DNA from: an uncultured Clostridia bacterium
GTDB lineage: Bacteria > Bacillota > Clostridia > Oscillospirales > Ruminococcaceae
Direction of reading: 5' to 3'
Length of the DNA: 64,000 nt
Assembly (NCBI GenBank): GCA_947625125.1
Contig: CANQNF010000012.1
Span: forward strand, 1-64,000
A model generated the notes under the pieces. The model had not been told where the DNA came from. It saw nothing but the letters and a program-made list of their open reading frames with translations, and did not search any database. Positions 33,038-44,506 of this stretch are shown here, piece after piece. The position numbers and the translations under genes were made by a program. Numbering within the stretch: the stretch's first letter is position 1; each line of letters begins with the position of its first letter.

Positions 33038-33508
33038 ATGATAAAAATTATAGCGGCAGTCGGAAAAAACCGCGAGCTCGGCGGCGGCAATTCTCTTTTG
33101 TGGGAGCTTCCCGGCGACATGAAATATTTTCGCGATACGACGAGGGGAAGCACGGTTATAATGGGCCGTAAGACGTTTGAGTCTATCGGCAGGCCCCTGC
33201 CCAAAAGAAGAAACATCATCGTCTCCCGCAGCGGCGGGTATAAGCCGGACGGGGCCGAGGTATGCCGAAGCCTTGAGGAAGCGCTGAAAGCTGCCGAAAA
33301 CGACGCGTTTATCATCGGCGGAGCGCAGATCTACGCCCTCGGACTTGAATATGCGGAGGAGCTGTACCTGACCGAAATAGACGGCGAATACCCCGAGGCC
33401 GACGTGTATTTCCCGGAGTTTGATCAAAAAAAATATTCCCGCACCGTAATCGGCACGGGAAACGATGGCGGGGTAGGATATACCTTTGCCCTCTACAAAA
33501 GACTCTGA
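33038..33508 (+). CDS. folA: Dihydrofolate reductase
   Basis: 156 residues. NADPH-dependent reduction of dihydrofolate; trimethoprim target. MIKIIAAVGKNRELGGGNSLLWELPGDMKYFRD carries the substrate-binding acidic residue; GRKTFESIGRPLPKRRNIIVSR and FIIGGAQIYAL are the NADPH-binding blocks. Nine bases after thyA, so coupled production is expected. Stop is one base from the convergent XRE gene stop, leaving no room for a terminator. Confidence 0.97.
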   Translation: MIKIIAAVGKNRELGGGNSLLWELPGDMKYFRDTTRGSTVIMGRKTFESIGRPLPKRRNIIVSRSGGYKPDGAEVCRSLEEALKAAENDAFIIGGAQIYALGLEYAEELYLTEIDGEYPEADVYFPEFDQKKYSRTVIGTGNDGGVGYTFALYKRL

Positions 33509-33509
33509 G

Positions 33510-33836
33510 TCACGGCTCCTTTAAAAGGGCGTCGATGAGGCCGAGGACGGCTTTTTTGTCCCTCGGGGAGAGCTGCGAAAATTTTTCGCTGAAGCTGTCC
33601 GCAAGGTAGCCGGGACAGCCCGAAGCGGACTCCGACACCAGTTCGTCCATCCTGCACTCCAAAGCCGCGCATATTTTTGCGAGCAGGTCGAGGTTTATGC
33701 TTGTTTTGCCGCGCTCCACCTGGCTCACATATCCCACCGAAACCGACAGCGCCTCCGCAAGATTCTCCTGGGTCATGCGGCGGGAAAGTCTCTGCCGCTT
33801 TATCTTCGACCCTATCACGGAGTAGTCGACGTTCAT
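33510..33836 (-). CDS. Small XRE-family transcriptional regulator
   Basis: 108 residues. Helix-turn-helix at about 8-65 (IKRQRLSRRMTQENLAEALSVSVGYVSQVERGKTSINLDLLAKICAALECRMDELV), followed by a short tail. Divergent from radC; the shared 165-base gap contains a dyad GTATAG...CTATAAC (about 33896-33915) that could be an operator. Target unknown. Confidence 0.9.
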   Translation of the reverse strand: MNVDYSVIGSKIKRQRLSRRMTQENLAEALSVSVGYVSQVERGKTSINLDLLAKICAALECRMDELVSESASGCPGYLADSFSEKFSQLSPRDKKAVLGLIDALLKEP

Positions 33837-34001
33837 AATAATTCACCTCAGATATATTTATACACTTTTTTCGCATTAAATTAAGATAGTCATAGGTATA
33901 GTTTCAGCTATAACTGTTACCCGAGATGAATTTTTAATAAATTTTCATATTTTATGACAGATTATAACAGAATGAAAATAATATTTATGGGAGGATTTTT
34001 T

Positions 34002-34661
34002 ATGAGAAAGGAAATGGAAGCCGAGTTCAATTTGCTGAAAAGGACGTATCTTGAACGGGGCATAAACGGCATGACCCCGAGGGATTCGGTGGAGCTTCTT
34101 TTGTTTTTTGCGGGCATAGAGGACCCTATCATGCTCATGAGGACGCTGTTTGAAAAATTCAGGTCCCCCGACAAAATACTGAACGCCGGGAAAAAGCAGC
34201 TTATGGAATGCGAGGGGATGACCGAAACGGCCGCAGAGCTTATAACCGCCCTGCCGACGGTGTTCACAGTAGCAAAGACGTCGCTTATGATGAGCGGCAG
34301 GCGGCTCGACGTCCCGGAAAACGCCGAAAGATATTTTAAGCTCCAGTTCGGCAGTCCCGCCGTCGAACAGTTTCGGTTCTGCTGTCTTGACAAGGATTAT
34401 TCGGCGATTTGCTGCATGACCCCATCGATGGGGGACGGCGTTTCGGTCGAGGTCTCGGCGGACGAGCTGATAAAAACGGCGAGGCAGTACGGCTCGACCG
34501 CGATGATAGTGGCGCACAACCATCCCTCGGGAAGCAGGTATCCGTCGCAGGACGACGTCGACTCCACGCAGGCGCTTAAGGAAGCGCTCGCAAAGGCGGG
34601 GATAAAGCTTTTGAACCACGTCGTCATCGGCCGCGACGGGGTCTACTCAATGGGCACGTAG
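34002..34661 (+). CDS. radC: RadC-like JAB/MPN-domain protein
   Basis: 219 residues from the ATG at 34002 (MRKEMEAEFNLLKR) with GGGAGG upstream. Helix-hairpin-helix-like N-terminal part, then the metal-binding MPN motif MIVAHNHPSGSRYPSQDDVDSTQAL. Biochemical role of RadC proteins is unsettled; a DNA-repair role is doubted. Here it is not next to mreB as in many Firmicutes. Terminator follows. Confidence 0.92.
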   Translation: MRKEMEAEFNLLKRTYLERGINGMTPRDSVELLLFFAGIEDPIMLMRTLFEKFRSPDKILNAGKKQLMECEGMTETAAELITALPTVFTVAKTSLMMSGRRLDVPENAERYFKLQFGSPAVEQFRFCCLDKDYSAICCMTPSMGDGVSVEVSADELIKTARQYGSTAMIVAHNHPSGSRYPSQDDVDSTQALKEALAKAGIKLLNHVVIGRDGVYSMGT

Positions 34662-34669
34662 AAAAAGAA

Positions 34670-34706
34670 AACCCCGGCGGAGGCTCTCCGACGGGGCGGT
34701 TTTTTA
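34670..34706 (+). terminator. Terminator after radC
   Basis: Stem AACCCCGGCGGAG / CTCCGACGGGGCGGTT with loop GCT, followed by six T residues. Confidence 0.88.
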
Positions 34707-34713
34707 TATTTTT

Positions 34714-36549
34714 TTATTTTATCTCCTCAAAATCTGATGCACCGTGCTTGCAGAGCGGGCAGACGAAGTCCTCGGGAAGCTCGTCGCCCTCGTAAACATA
34801 CCCGCAGATCTTGCATACCCAGCCCTTTTTGCCCTCGGTCTTGGGCTTCGGCTTGACGTTCTGATGATAATACGCGTATGTCATCGACTCGGCGTCGGAG
34901 ATGACCCTCGCTTCTGTAACCGAGCAGATGAACATTCCGTGAGTGCCGAGGTCGACGTACTGCTCGACCTTTAAGGACATGAACGCGTTGATATATCTCG
35001 ACAGGAACACGAGCCCGTTGTCGGAACGCAGGACCTCGCAGTCCTTGAATTTATCGACGGCGCGGCCGCTCTGGAAGCCGAACGTCTCGAAAACCTTGAA
35101 CGGAGCGTCGGTAGACAGGCAGCAGACGTTCATCTTCCCGGTCTGCTTGATGACGTGGTGGGAGTAATTTTCTTTGTTCACGCTTACGGCGACTCTGAAC
35201 GGGTTGTCGGTGAGCTGCGAGACGGTGTTGACGATAAGGCCGTTGTCCTTAGTACCGTCGTTTGACGTCACGACGTAAAGCCCGTAGCCGATTTTATTGA
35301 GCGCCGTCATATCCTGCTTGTTGGCGGTCTCGCCGGACTGCGCCATATAGTCCATGCAGAGCTCGTCCGAAAGCTCGTCGATTTGCCTGCGGCTGTCGTC
35401 CGAAAGGGCGGACAGAATTTTGACGGTGGTTTTTGTATAGTTGATGTTTTTGCAGGGCTCAAGCATCGAGAGCATCGTTTTTGCGGCAAGCGGCGCCCAT
35501 GAACCGTTTTCCATAAGCGCTACGGTGCGGTCGCGGTAGCCCCTTTCGGTGAGATGATTTATAAATTCGCGCATGAACGGGAAAATTTCGGCATTGTAGG
35601 TGGTGGTCGCCAAAACAAGCTTGTTATAGCGGAAAGCGTCCTCGACGGCCTCCGCCATATCCTCTCTTGCAAGGTCCGTGACGACGACCTTGGGGCAGCC
35701 CTTGGCCGTGAGCTTTGAAGCCAAAAGCTGTACCGCTTCCTTGGTATGCCCGTAAACCGACGTATAGGCTATCATAACGCCCTCGGATTCGGGGCGGTAG
35801 CTCGACCAAATGTCGTAGAGGTTGATATAGTGCGAGAGGCTTCCGCTGATAACGGGGAGGCCGACGTAGTTCAAGGGGTTCTCGCTGAGAACGGGACCGT
35901 GGGTCGGGCAGATGATCGAAATGTCAAGTCCTGCGGCTTTCTGTAAGAGCTTTTGCACCTGTGCGCCGTATTTTCCGACGATGCCGATATAGTATCTTCT
36001 TGCTTCGCAGTCCCATTCTTCCTCGACGTCGTTCGCGCCGAACTTGCCGAAGCCGTCCGCAGAGAATAATACCTTATCTTTTGAATCATAGGTGACTATG
36101 ACCTCGGGCCAGTGGACCATCGGAGCAGTCACGAATGTCAGAGTATGCTCGCCGAGAGGGAGCGTGTCGTTCTCGCCGACGACGATTCTTCGGTCGGAGT
36201 AGTCGGTGCCGAAGAACTGCTTCATCATCGCAAACGCCTTTGCGGAGGAGACGATCTTTGTCTCGGGATAAATTTTCATGAAGCTTGAGATGCTTCCGGC
36301 GTGGTCGGGCTCCATGTGCTGGACTATCAGGTAATCGGGCTTGCGGCCGCCGAGGGCCTCCGCGATATTGTCGAGCCACTCGTGAGAGAAGCGGATATCT
36401 ACGGTGTCCATTATTGCGGTCTGCGCGTCGACTATGGCATAAGAATTATAGGCCATCCCGTTCGGGACAACGTACTGTCCCTCGAACAGGTCTATCTCAT
36501 GGTCGTTCACGCCGATGTATTTAATTGTTTCGGAAACGTTGGTGTTCAT
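34714..36549 (-). CDS. Multidomain flavodiiron protein: MBL-diiron, flavodoxin, flavin reductase and rubredoxin
   Basis: 611 residues, cytoplasmic. Domains in order: MBL-like diiron core (about 1-250) with ligands in HMEPDHAG, MVHWPE, SADGFG and CPTHGPV; flavodoxin (about 258-395; IAYTSVYGHTKEAVQLLA); flavin-reductase-like FMN domain (about 415-560; GLYVVTSNDGTKDNGLIVNTVSQLTDNPF); C-terminal rubredoxin (about 565-611; WVCKICGYVYEGDELPEDFVCPLCKHG). Reduces O2 to water and/or NO to N2O. The single chain could pass electrons from NAD(P)H or reduced partners through rubredoxin and FMN to the diiron site. Typical oxygen defence of anaerobes. Confidence 0.95.
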   Translation of the reverse strand: MNTNVSETIKYIGVNDHEIDLFEGQYVVPNGMAYNSYAIVDAQTAIMDTVDIRFSHEWLDNIAEALGGRKPDYLIVQHMEPDHAGSISSFMKIYPETKIVSSAKAFAMMKQFFGTDYSDRRIVVGENDTLPLGEHTLTFVTAPMVHWPEVIVTYDSKDKVLFSADGFGKFGANDVEEEWDCEARRYYIGIVGKYGAQVQKLLQKAAGLDISIICPTHGPVLSENPLNYVGLPVISGSLSHYINLYDIWSSYRPESEGVMIAYTSVYGHTKEAVQLLASKLTAKGCPKVVVTDLAREDMAEAVEDAFRYNKLVLATTTYNAEIFPFMREFINHLTERGYRDRTVALMENGSWAPLAAKTMLSMLEPCKNINYTKTTVKILSALSDDSRRQIDELSDELCMDYMAQSGETANKQDMTALNKIGYGLYVVTSNDGTKDNGLIVNTVSQLTDNPFRVAVSVNKENYSHHVIKQTGKMNVCCLSTDAPFKVFETFGFQSGRAVDKFKDCEVLRSDNGLVFLSRYINAFMSLKVEQYVDLGTHGMFICSVTEARVISDAESMTYAYYHQNVKPKPKTEGKKGWVCKICGYVYEGDELPEDFVCPLCKHGASDFEEIK

Positions 36550-36576
36550 GGGTATCCTCCTTGAATGTTTTTACTA

Positions 36577-36605
36577 AGTATAGCACCTTTTTGGCAAAAA
36601 GTAAA
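36577..36605 (-). promoter_or_regulatory. Promoter of the flavodiiron gene
   Basis: Minus-strand TTTACT, 17 bases, TATACT, followed by AAGGAGG near the start codon. Confidence 0.65.
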
Positions 36606-36644
36606 GTGCGGGAGCGGGATTTTGGGGGAAAATTTTGGGGGAGC

Positions 36645-36688
36645 TAAAAAAGCCATCCCAAGCCTTTTGCTTTGAGATGACTTTTTCG
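36645..36688. terminator. Terminator of the SGNH lipoprotein gene
   Basis: Imperfect stem AAAGCCATCCCAAGC / TTTGAGATGACTTTTT; T runs on both strands. Confidence 0.78.
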
Positions 36689-36706
36689 CATTTTACCGTC
36701 CCCTGT

Positions 36707-37939
36707 TCACTCTTCCCTCTTCAGCCTCTCCTCCATGACCTCGGCGGCGGCCTTTCCCATCACGTCGTAGCCGTTGGCGTTCGGATGGAGCCCGTCGCCC
36801 GAATCGTAGAGCGTTTGCAGGGTCTGCGGCTTTTCGGCATAGCAGGTCACTCCCGCAAAATCTATGTAGCCGTCGAAGCCGCTCTCGTCGCTCATCATCC
36901 ACTCGTTGACGGTCTTTCTTATCTTTTCGTGCAGCTCGGAATACCACATTTCGCTGTTCCCGAACGGGGTTATCGTGCCCGCGTAGACGCTTATCCCCTT
37001 TTCATGGCACATTTTTATCATCTTTGAATAGGTCTCGATGAATTCCTCCGACGTGTCATATTGCGCGCCGGGAATATCGTTCGTGCCCAAAAGTATTATG
37101 ACATGGTGCACGCCCGGAATGTTTAAAACGTCCCTCTCAAAGCGCTTTATTCCGGGTTCTCCCCATCCTCCCGACATGAGCGCTCCGCCTGCTATAGCGG
37201 TGTTGACGACGGAGATATGCTGAGTCTCGGGGTTTTGTCTTAAGGCATATGAAAGATTATCGGGCCAGGAATCGAAGCCGTTAAAGGTCGAGCACGCCCC
37301 GTCGGTGATGGAATCTCCGAAGCAGACGACCGTCTCGGTACCGGCGGGCGCCCATACGTCGGCTCGGCAGAGGAAATAGTAGCTCCATGCCAGCTCGACC
37401 GAATCAAAGGTCTCGTCGGAAATGCGGTTTCCCTCGACGAACCAGCTTGTGCAGTCGGCTTCACGGTGGCCGGTGGCGGTGGCGGGGACGTTCTCCCCGA
37501 GGGCCATCGTCACCGAGAGAAAATCAAGGCTGTCAAAACTAAAAGCTATCTCATCGGAAGTCAGGGTCTCTCCGGCGGGAATGGTCACGCTCTCGGCCCC
37601 GCCGAACGTGACGGCGGTGTCGGTGGCAATATCTATCTCGGGGCTGCCGGAATTTTTGAGCTTGGCGAGCCTTATCCCCGAAATTTCAAGGGGAGAGGCG
37701 CCGTACTCGTTTGAAAACGTCAGTCGTATCTTCTCGCCGCCCAAAGAAACTCTGAACTGCTGGCGGCAGGTCACGTTTTTAAACCCTCGGCGAGGAGTCT
37801 CCTCGGCGGTTATATCAATAGAGGCGGCCGCCCAGGTCGCGTACCAGCCGTCCTCGGGCTCGATTTTTCCGCGCTTTTCACAGCCTGTGCTCAGAATAAG
37901 CGCCGCACACAAAGCCGCCGCAATTATTTTCTTTTTCAT
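36707..37939 (-). CDS. SGNH/GDSL-family esterase lipoprotein
   Basis: 410 residues. Lipoprotein signal with lipobox LSTGC, Cys20. Beta-rich N-terminal domain (about 30-190), then an SGNH hydrolase domain with the nucleophile in VVCFGDSITDG, the GTND block in IILLGTNDIPG and catalytic Asp/His in DSGDGLHPNANGYD. Such two-domain enzymes deacylate carbohydrates (for example acetyl-xylan or related esters), which would suit the glycosidases nearby; the exact ester is unknown. Exported and anchored to the membrane outer face. Confidence 0.9.
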   Translation of the reverse strand: MKKKIIAAALCAALILSTGCEKRGKIEPEDGWYATWAAASIDITAEETPRRGFKNVTCRQQFRVSLGGEKIRLTFSNEYGASPLEISGIRLAKLKNSGSPEIDIATDTAVTFGGAESVTIPAGETLTSDEIAFSFDSLDFLSVTMALGENVPATATGHREADCTSWFVEGNRISDETFDSVELAWSYYFLCRADVWAPAGTETVVCFGDSITDGACSTFNGFDSWPDNLSYALRQNPETQHISVVNTAIAGGALMSGGWGEPGIKRFERDVLNIPGVHHVIILLGTNDIPGAQYDTSEEFIETYSKMIKMCHEKGISVYAGTITPFGNSEMWYSELHEKIRKTVNEWMMSDESGFDGYIDFAGVTCYAEKPQTLQTLYDSGDGLHPNANGYDVMGKAAAEVMEERLKREE

Positions 37940-37983
37940 CGGACATTCCCCCGCTTCATGATAAATAAATATCTGTTATTGAT

Positions 37984-38012
37984 ATTTTATCACAGCTTAA
38001 GGGCAAAGTCAA
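37984..38012 (-). promoter_or_regulatory. Promoter of the SGNH lipoprotein gene
   Basis: Minus-strand TTGACT, 17 bases, TAAAAT. Confidence 0.78.
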
Positions 38013-38052
38013 GAGCAGAAGATAGAAGATAGATGAACAGAAGATAGAGTTA
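38008..38052. repeat. Short family II tract after the membrane XRE gene
   Basis: AGAAGATAGAAGATAGATGAACAGAAGATAGA-type units ending at the TAA stop of the XRE gene (minus strand). Confidence 0.65.
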
Positions 38053-38886
38053 TTCGGTAATTTCGGACGGCGGGAGGTTCTTTTTTTCGCGTTCCGTCAG
38101 ATATGTGCACGCCACCGTCACGGCCGAGCATGTAAGAACATAGATCATCACAAAAGCGGCTCCCGCCGCGCTTTTCTCGGTCTTTGTCAGGGTAGAGTAG
38201 TAGCTTTCATGAAAAATCCTTTCATACTGCACGCCGCCGGAGGGATCGGGAGGAATGTCTGACTCGGGATTTTGCATAGTCACGGCAAGCGATCCCGAAG
38301 CTCTGTCCACAGTCGTTTCGGTATAGCTGCAAACAAGACTGTTTCCGGAGATCGGCGCGGGACAGGCAAGCACCGCATGCGCGACTATGCCGTTATAGAT
38401 GAGAGTGTATGCAAAAAACGCGACCGCCCAGACGTTTGCCGCCAAAAACTTAAGAATCTCCCGCTTCTGCTCTCTCTTCGGAAGCTTCACCAGCCCGAGC
38501 TCGAACGCGGTTATGCCGACGGTTATAAACACAAACCCGAACAGCGCGCTGAAAAGCCCCGCCCATTCGTCCCAGACCATGAGGGCGATTCCGAAAGCTA
38601 TGACTACCCCCAAAATAATGAGCGCCGTGCCCACCACGCTGTAGGGCTTCGAGGGGCGTTTTTTCTTTTCGGGCAGCTCCCCGAGCGGCTCTATCCCCTT
38701 TAAAAGGTAGTCGGTCGTCACTCCGAATATATCGCTCAGCGCCGTTATCTTTTCAATTTCCGGCAGCGACTGGTCCGCCTCCCACTTCGACACCGACTGT
38801 CTCGAGACCCCGCACCTCTCCGCAAGCTCCTCCTGCGACAGGTCTCTTGATTTTCTCAGCATTGAAATTCTGTCTCCTATGGTCAT
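38050..38886 (-). CDS. XRE-family regulator fused to a membrane domain
   Basis: 278 residues. Helix-turn-helix at about 5-62 (ISMLRKSRDLSQEELAERCGVSRQSVSKWEADQSLPEIEKITALSDIFGVTTDYLL), then four hydrophobic helices, with an outside loop between helices 3 and 4 (about 180-235). DNA-binding domain at the membrane inner face. Its promoter region holds three dyads, suggesting autoregulation. Signal unknown. Confidence 0.87.
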   Translation of the reverse strand: MTIGDRISMLRKSRDLSQEELAERCGVSRQSVSKWEADQSLPEIEKITALSDIFGVTTDYLLKGIEPLGELPEKKKRPSKPYSVVGTALIILGVVIAFGIALMVWDEWAGLFSALFGFVFITVGITAFELGLVKLPKREQKREILKFLAANVWAVAFFAYTLIYNGIVAHAVLACPAPISGNSLVCSYTETTVDRASGSLAVTMQNPESDIPPDPSGGVQYERIFHESYYSTLTKTEKSAAGAAFVMIYVLTCSAVTVACTYLTEREKKNLPPSEITE

Positions 38887-38930
38887 AAATTCGTCCTTTC
38901 CCGGGTTTTTCCCGTATCTTAAAATTGTAT

Positions 38931-39025
38931 AAGCCGTCAGAACTTTCCGTCTGACGGCTTAAGTATATCATATTTTTCGGTTGATATCTACCAACCGAGG
39001 GAAAAATCCCGTCAACCCACGGTTG
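38931..39025 (-). promoter_or_regulatory. Control region of the membrane XRE gene with three dyads
   Basis: -10 TATACT (38962-38967) with a poor -35. Dyads: AAGCCGTCAGA...TCTGACGGCTT over the transcript start (38931-38960), CGGTTG-N8-CAACCG (38978-38997) over the -35 region, and CAACC-N2-CGGTTG (39013-39025) upstream. The repeated CAACCG half-site is a candidate operator. Confidence 0.62.
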
Positions 39026-39059
39026 CATTTTCGATTGCAGAACATAAAAAGCCGGAATT

Positions 39060-39637
39060 TTACCACGGGATGATAAAATTCTCCCCGGGTTTTCTCATGT
39101 CATAAATTTTTTTCAAATCCCCGTCGACTTCGCTTTTAAGATGTATCAGCGGCTCGGAATGTGAAAGGACGAATTTTTCGGCGGAAAGCTTTTCAAGCCT
39201 GTCTATCGTCTCCCTTAAAACGCCGGCGTTGAAGCCGTCCTTTGAGGAGTAGGTCCCATCCCCCAAAAACGCAAGCCCGTTATACTCAAGCCCGAGGCAG
39301 CCCTTGGCATGGCTCGAGGGGAGACTGAAAAGGTGCGCGCCGAAAACTTCTGTATCTCCCGCGACGGCCTCTCCCCCGAATTTTTTGCAGGTATATCCCC
39401 CGCCGAACAAAAGCTTAGGCTTAAGCCGCCGGATGTTACTTGAGTGGTCGGCGTGAAAATGTGATAAAACTACGGCGGCGTCCCCCGAAACCTTGGCAAG
39501 CTCCGAAAAAGCTTCATCCGAAGCGCCCACGTCATATATCACGACCCCGCCCGAGGCCCTTATTATAAACGCCTCGGCCGACAGCGGATTCTCGCTTTTC
39601 GGGACGTACTCTACCCCGTCGGAAAGATTGATAAGGC

Positions 39638-39641
<4 letters not shown>
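39060..39641 (-). CDS. MBL-fold metallo-hydrolase, unknown substrate
   Basis: 193 residues. Metal motif HFHADHSS (about 62-67), later ligands in SSHAKGCLGL, FLGDGTYSS and LSHSEPLIH. Short for the family. Overlaps the GAF-domain gene by four bases (ATGA) and ends the lacZ operon. Substrate not evident; the small size suggests a stand-alone thioesterase or lactonase type (guess). Confidence 0.82.
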
Positions 39642-43142
<3,501 letters not shown>

Positions 43143-43163
43143 TCATGTTAAGCTTGCAATATA

Positions 43164-43192
43164 ACTATACCATACGAAAGGCGTATATGCAA
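43164..43192 (-). promoter_or_regulatory. lacZ promoter with dyad operator
   Basis: Minus-strand TTGCAT, 17 bases, TATAGT. The spacer contains ATACG-N5-CGTAT, a dyad placed to block RNA polymerase. Repressor not identified. Confidence 0.72.
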
Positions 43193-43284
43193 TAAGGTTT
43201 TCCGCAAATTTTTGGTTATTTTCTGCATGAAAAAAGGATGAACCGAAAAAATAAAAATTTTTGGGGCAAATTTTCGCAATCCGC

Positions 43285-43313
43285 TTGACAAATCGCGATT
43301 ACTCTGTTATAAT
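43285..43313 (+). promoter_or_regulatory. tRNA-Lys promoter
   Basis: TTGACA, 17 bases, TATAAT: perfect consensus, 17 bases before the tRNA. Confidence 0.9.
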
Positions 43314-43330
43314 ATGTAGGCTATTTAAAT

Positions 43331-43406
43331 GAGCCATTAGCTCAGTTGGCAGAGCATTTGACTTTTAATCAAAGGGTCTGGAGTTCGAATCTCCAATGGC
43401 TCACCA
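43331..43406 (+). tRNA. tRNA-Lys (anticodon TTT), CCA encoded
   Basis: 76 bases. Acceptor stem GAGCCAT/ATGGCTC, D arm TAGCTCAGTTGGCAGAGC, anticodon loop CTTTTAA, T arm with GGAGTTCGAATCTCC, discriminator A and genomic CCA. Reads AAA/AAG. Confidence 0.97.
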
Positions 43407-43872
43407 CGGCGTCGCAAGCTTTGTATCGCTTGTGACGTCCTTTTTATGCTTACGCATAAACGGAGTCCCAAGCTCACGCCGCTGCTCCGCCTTTACCCCA
43501 CAAACGCAGGCGTTTGCGGGGACCCTGTTTAATCCGCGTAAGGCGGTTTTTTGATGGTGAGCATAGACGCGATTATTTCTCCGTGAGACGACCGAGGCAA
43601 TAATTGCCGCCGAGGGAAGTCGAACGGCAAGAAATAACGCTTCTATTGCCACCACGGCGTCGCAAGCTACATATCGCTTGCGGCGCTTTCTTCATGCTTC
43701 GCATTTGAAAGCACCTCAAGCTCATTCCGCTGCTCCGCCTTTACCCCACAAACGCAGGCGTTTGCGGGGACCCCTCTTATTTTGCAAGCTACATATCGCT
43801 TGCGGCGCTTTCTTCATGCTTTGCATTTGAAAGCACCTCAAGCTCATTCCGCTGCTCCGCCTTTACCCTTCC
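43402..43872. repeat. Three direct copies of a hairpin-rich repeat after tRNA-Lys
   Basis: Copy 1 (43402-43524) begins at the tRNA 3' end, copy 2 is 43651-43774, copy 3 (43785-43869) is shortened at its start. Shared blocks: ACCACGGCGTCGCAAGCT, ATATCGCTTG, CCGCTGCTCCGCCTTTACCC and CACAAACGCAGGCGTTTGCG. Copies 2 and 3 are almost identical. Each can form CGCAAGC...GCTTGCG and ATGC-TTC-GCAT hairpins, and copies 1 and 2 also a CAAACGC-AGG-CGTTTG one. No gene found in 43407-43882. Confidence 0.85.
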
Positions 43873-43882
43873 CCCCACAAAC

Positions 43883-44506
43883 TCACTGCAGCGCTCTTCC
43901 GACTTCTGACAATCTGTCCTCTGACAGCGCCCACGCCCTCACGATCTGCCGCCTCATCTTCCCCACCTCGATTTTTTGCGGCGAGCGGGAGCCCGAAAAG
44001 AGATTGTACGCGTAAAGGTCGCGGCCGCGAAGCTCGCAGAAAACCGTGTGGAGGCTAAGGCTCCCCGGGTTGAAAAAGGAAATTATCAGGCATGCCGGGC
44101 CGATTTTTCCGATTTCATCCTCGATTTTTTTCGGGGGTATCGCCCTCGCGCTTATCCCGAAGCGCTTCAGGACCCGCTTTATTGAGTACGGATTCCCGCC
44201 GAAAAATCCGAGCGGCCAAAGAGTAAGCGCGCCCGATGACATAAACGCCGAGCGCACCGACTCATACGACGACGGCACGCCCGAAAATGTGAGCGCGTTG
44301 TGCACGGCGATGACCTCGCATGCCGTATTTTCGGCCTTTGCAAGATAAAGCCGCCTGCCCTTAAGACTGCCCTGACCGTAGATAAACCCCTCGGGAAGCG
44401 GCGTTTTCGGCCTGAAAAGTCCGAAGATAAGCCCCTGCGGAATGCTTATTATCGATTGAATTTTCAGCAGCAGCCGCTCCCCCGACCACAAAAGCCTCAG
44501 GCTCAT
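43883..44506 (-). CDS. Putative C39/papain-like cysteine peptidase-fold protein
   Basis: 207 residues, no clear signal peptide but a hydrophobic N-terminal stretch. A Cys in ENTACEVIAVHNALTF and a His in SLHTVFCELRGRDLYAYNLFSG are arranged as in C39-like peptidases; otherwise unrecognised. ATGA overlap with the GH25 lysozyme gene suggests a joint envelope job. The last residues (ALSEDRLSEVGRAL) are encoded by TCAGAxx family II-like DNA. Peptidase activity is a hypothesis. Confidence 0.65.
   Translation of the reverse strand: MSLRLLWSGERLLLKIQSIISIPQGLIFGLFRPKTPLPEGFIYGQGSLKGRRLYLAKAENTACEVIAVHNALTFSGVPSSYESVRSAFMSSGALTLWPLGFFGGNPYSIKRVLKRFGISARAIPPKKIEDEIGKIGPACLIISFFNPGSLSLHTVFCELRGRDLYAYNLFSGSRSPQKIEVGKMRRQIVRAWALSEDRLSEVGRALQ

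Noticed and set aside
43402-43872. CRISPR array
   Set aside because: Only three copies, about 125 bp long with unequal spacing, and no cas genes; hairpin repeats rather than CRISPR units.
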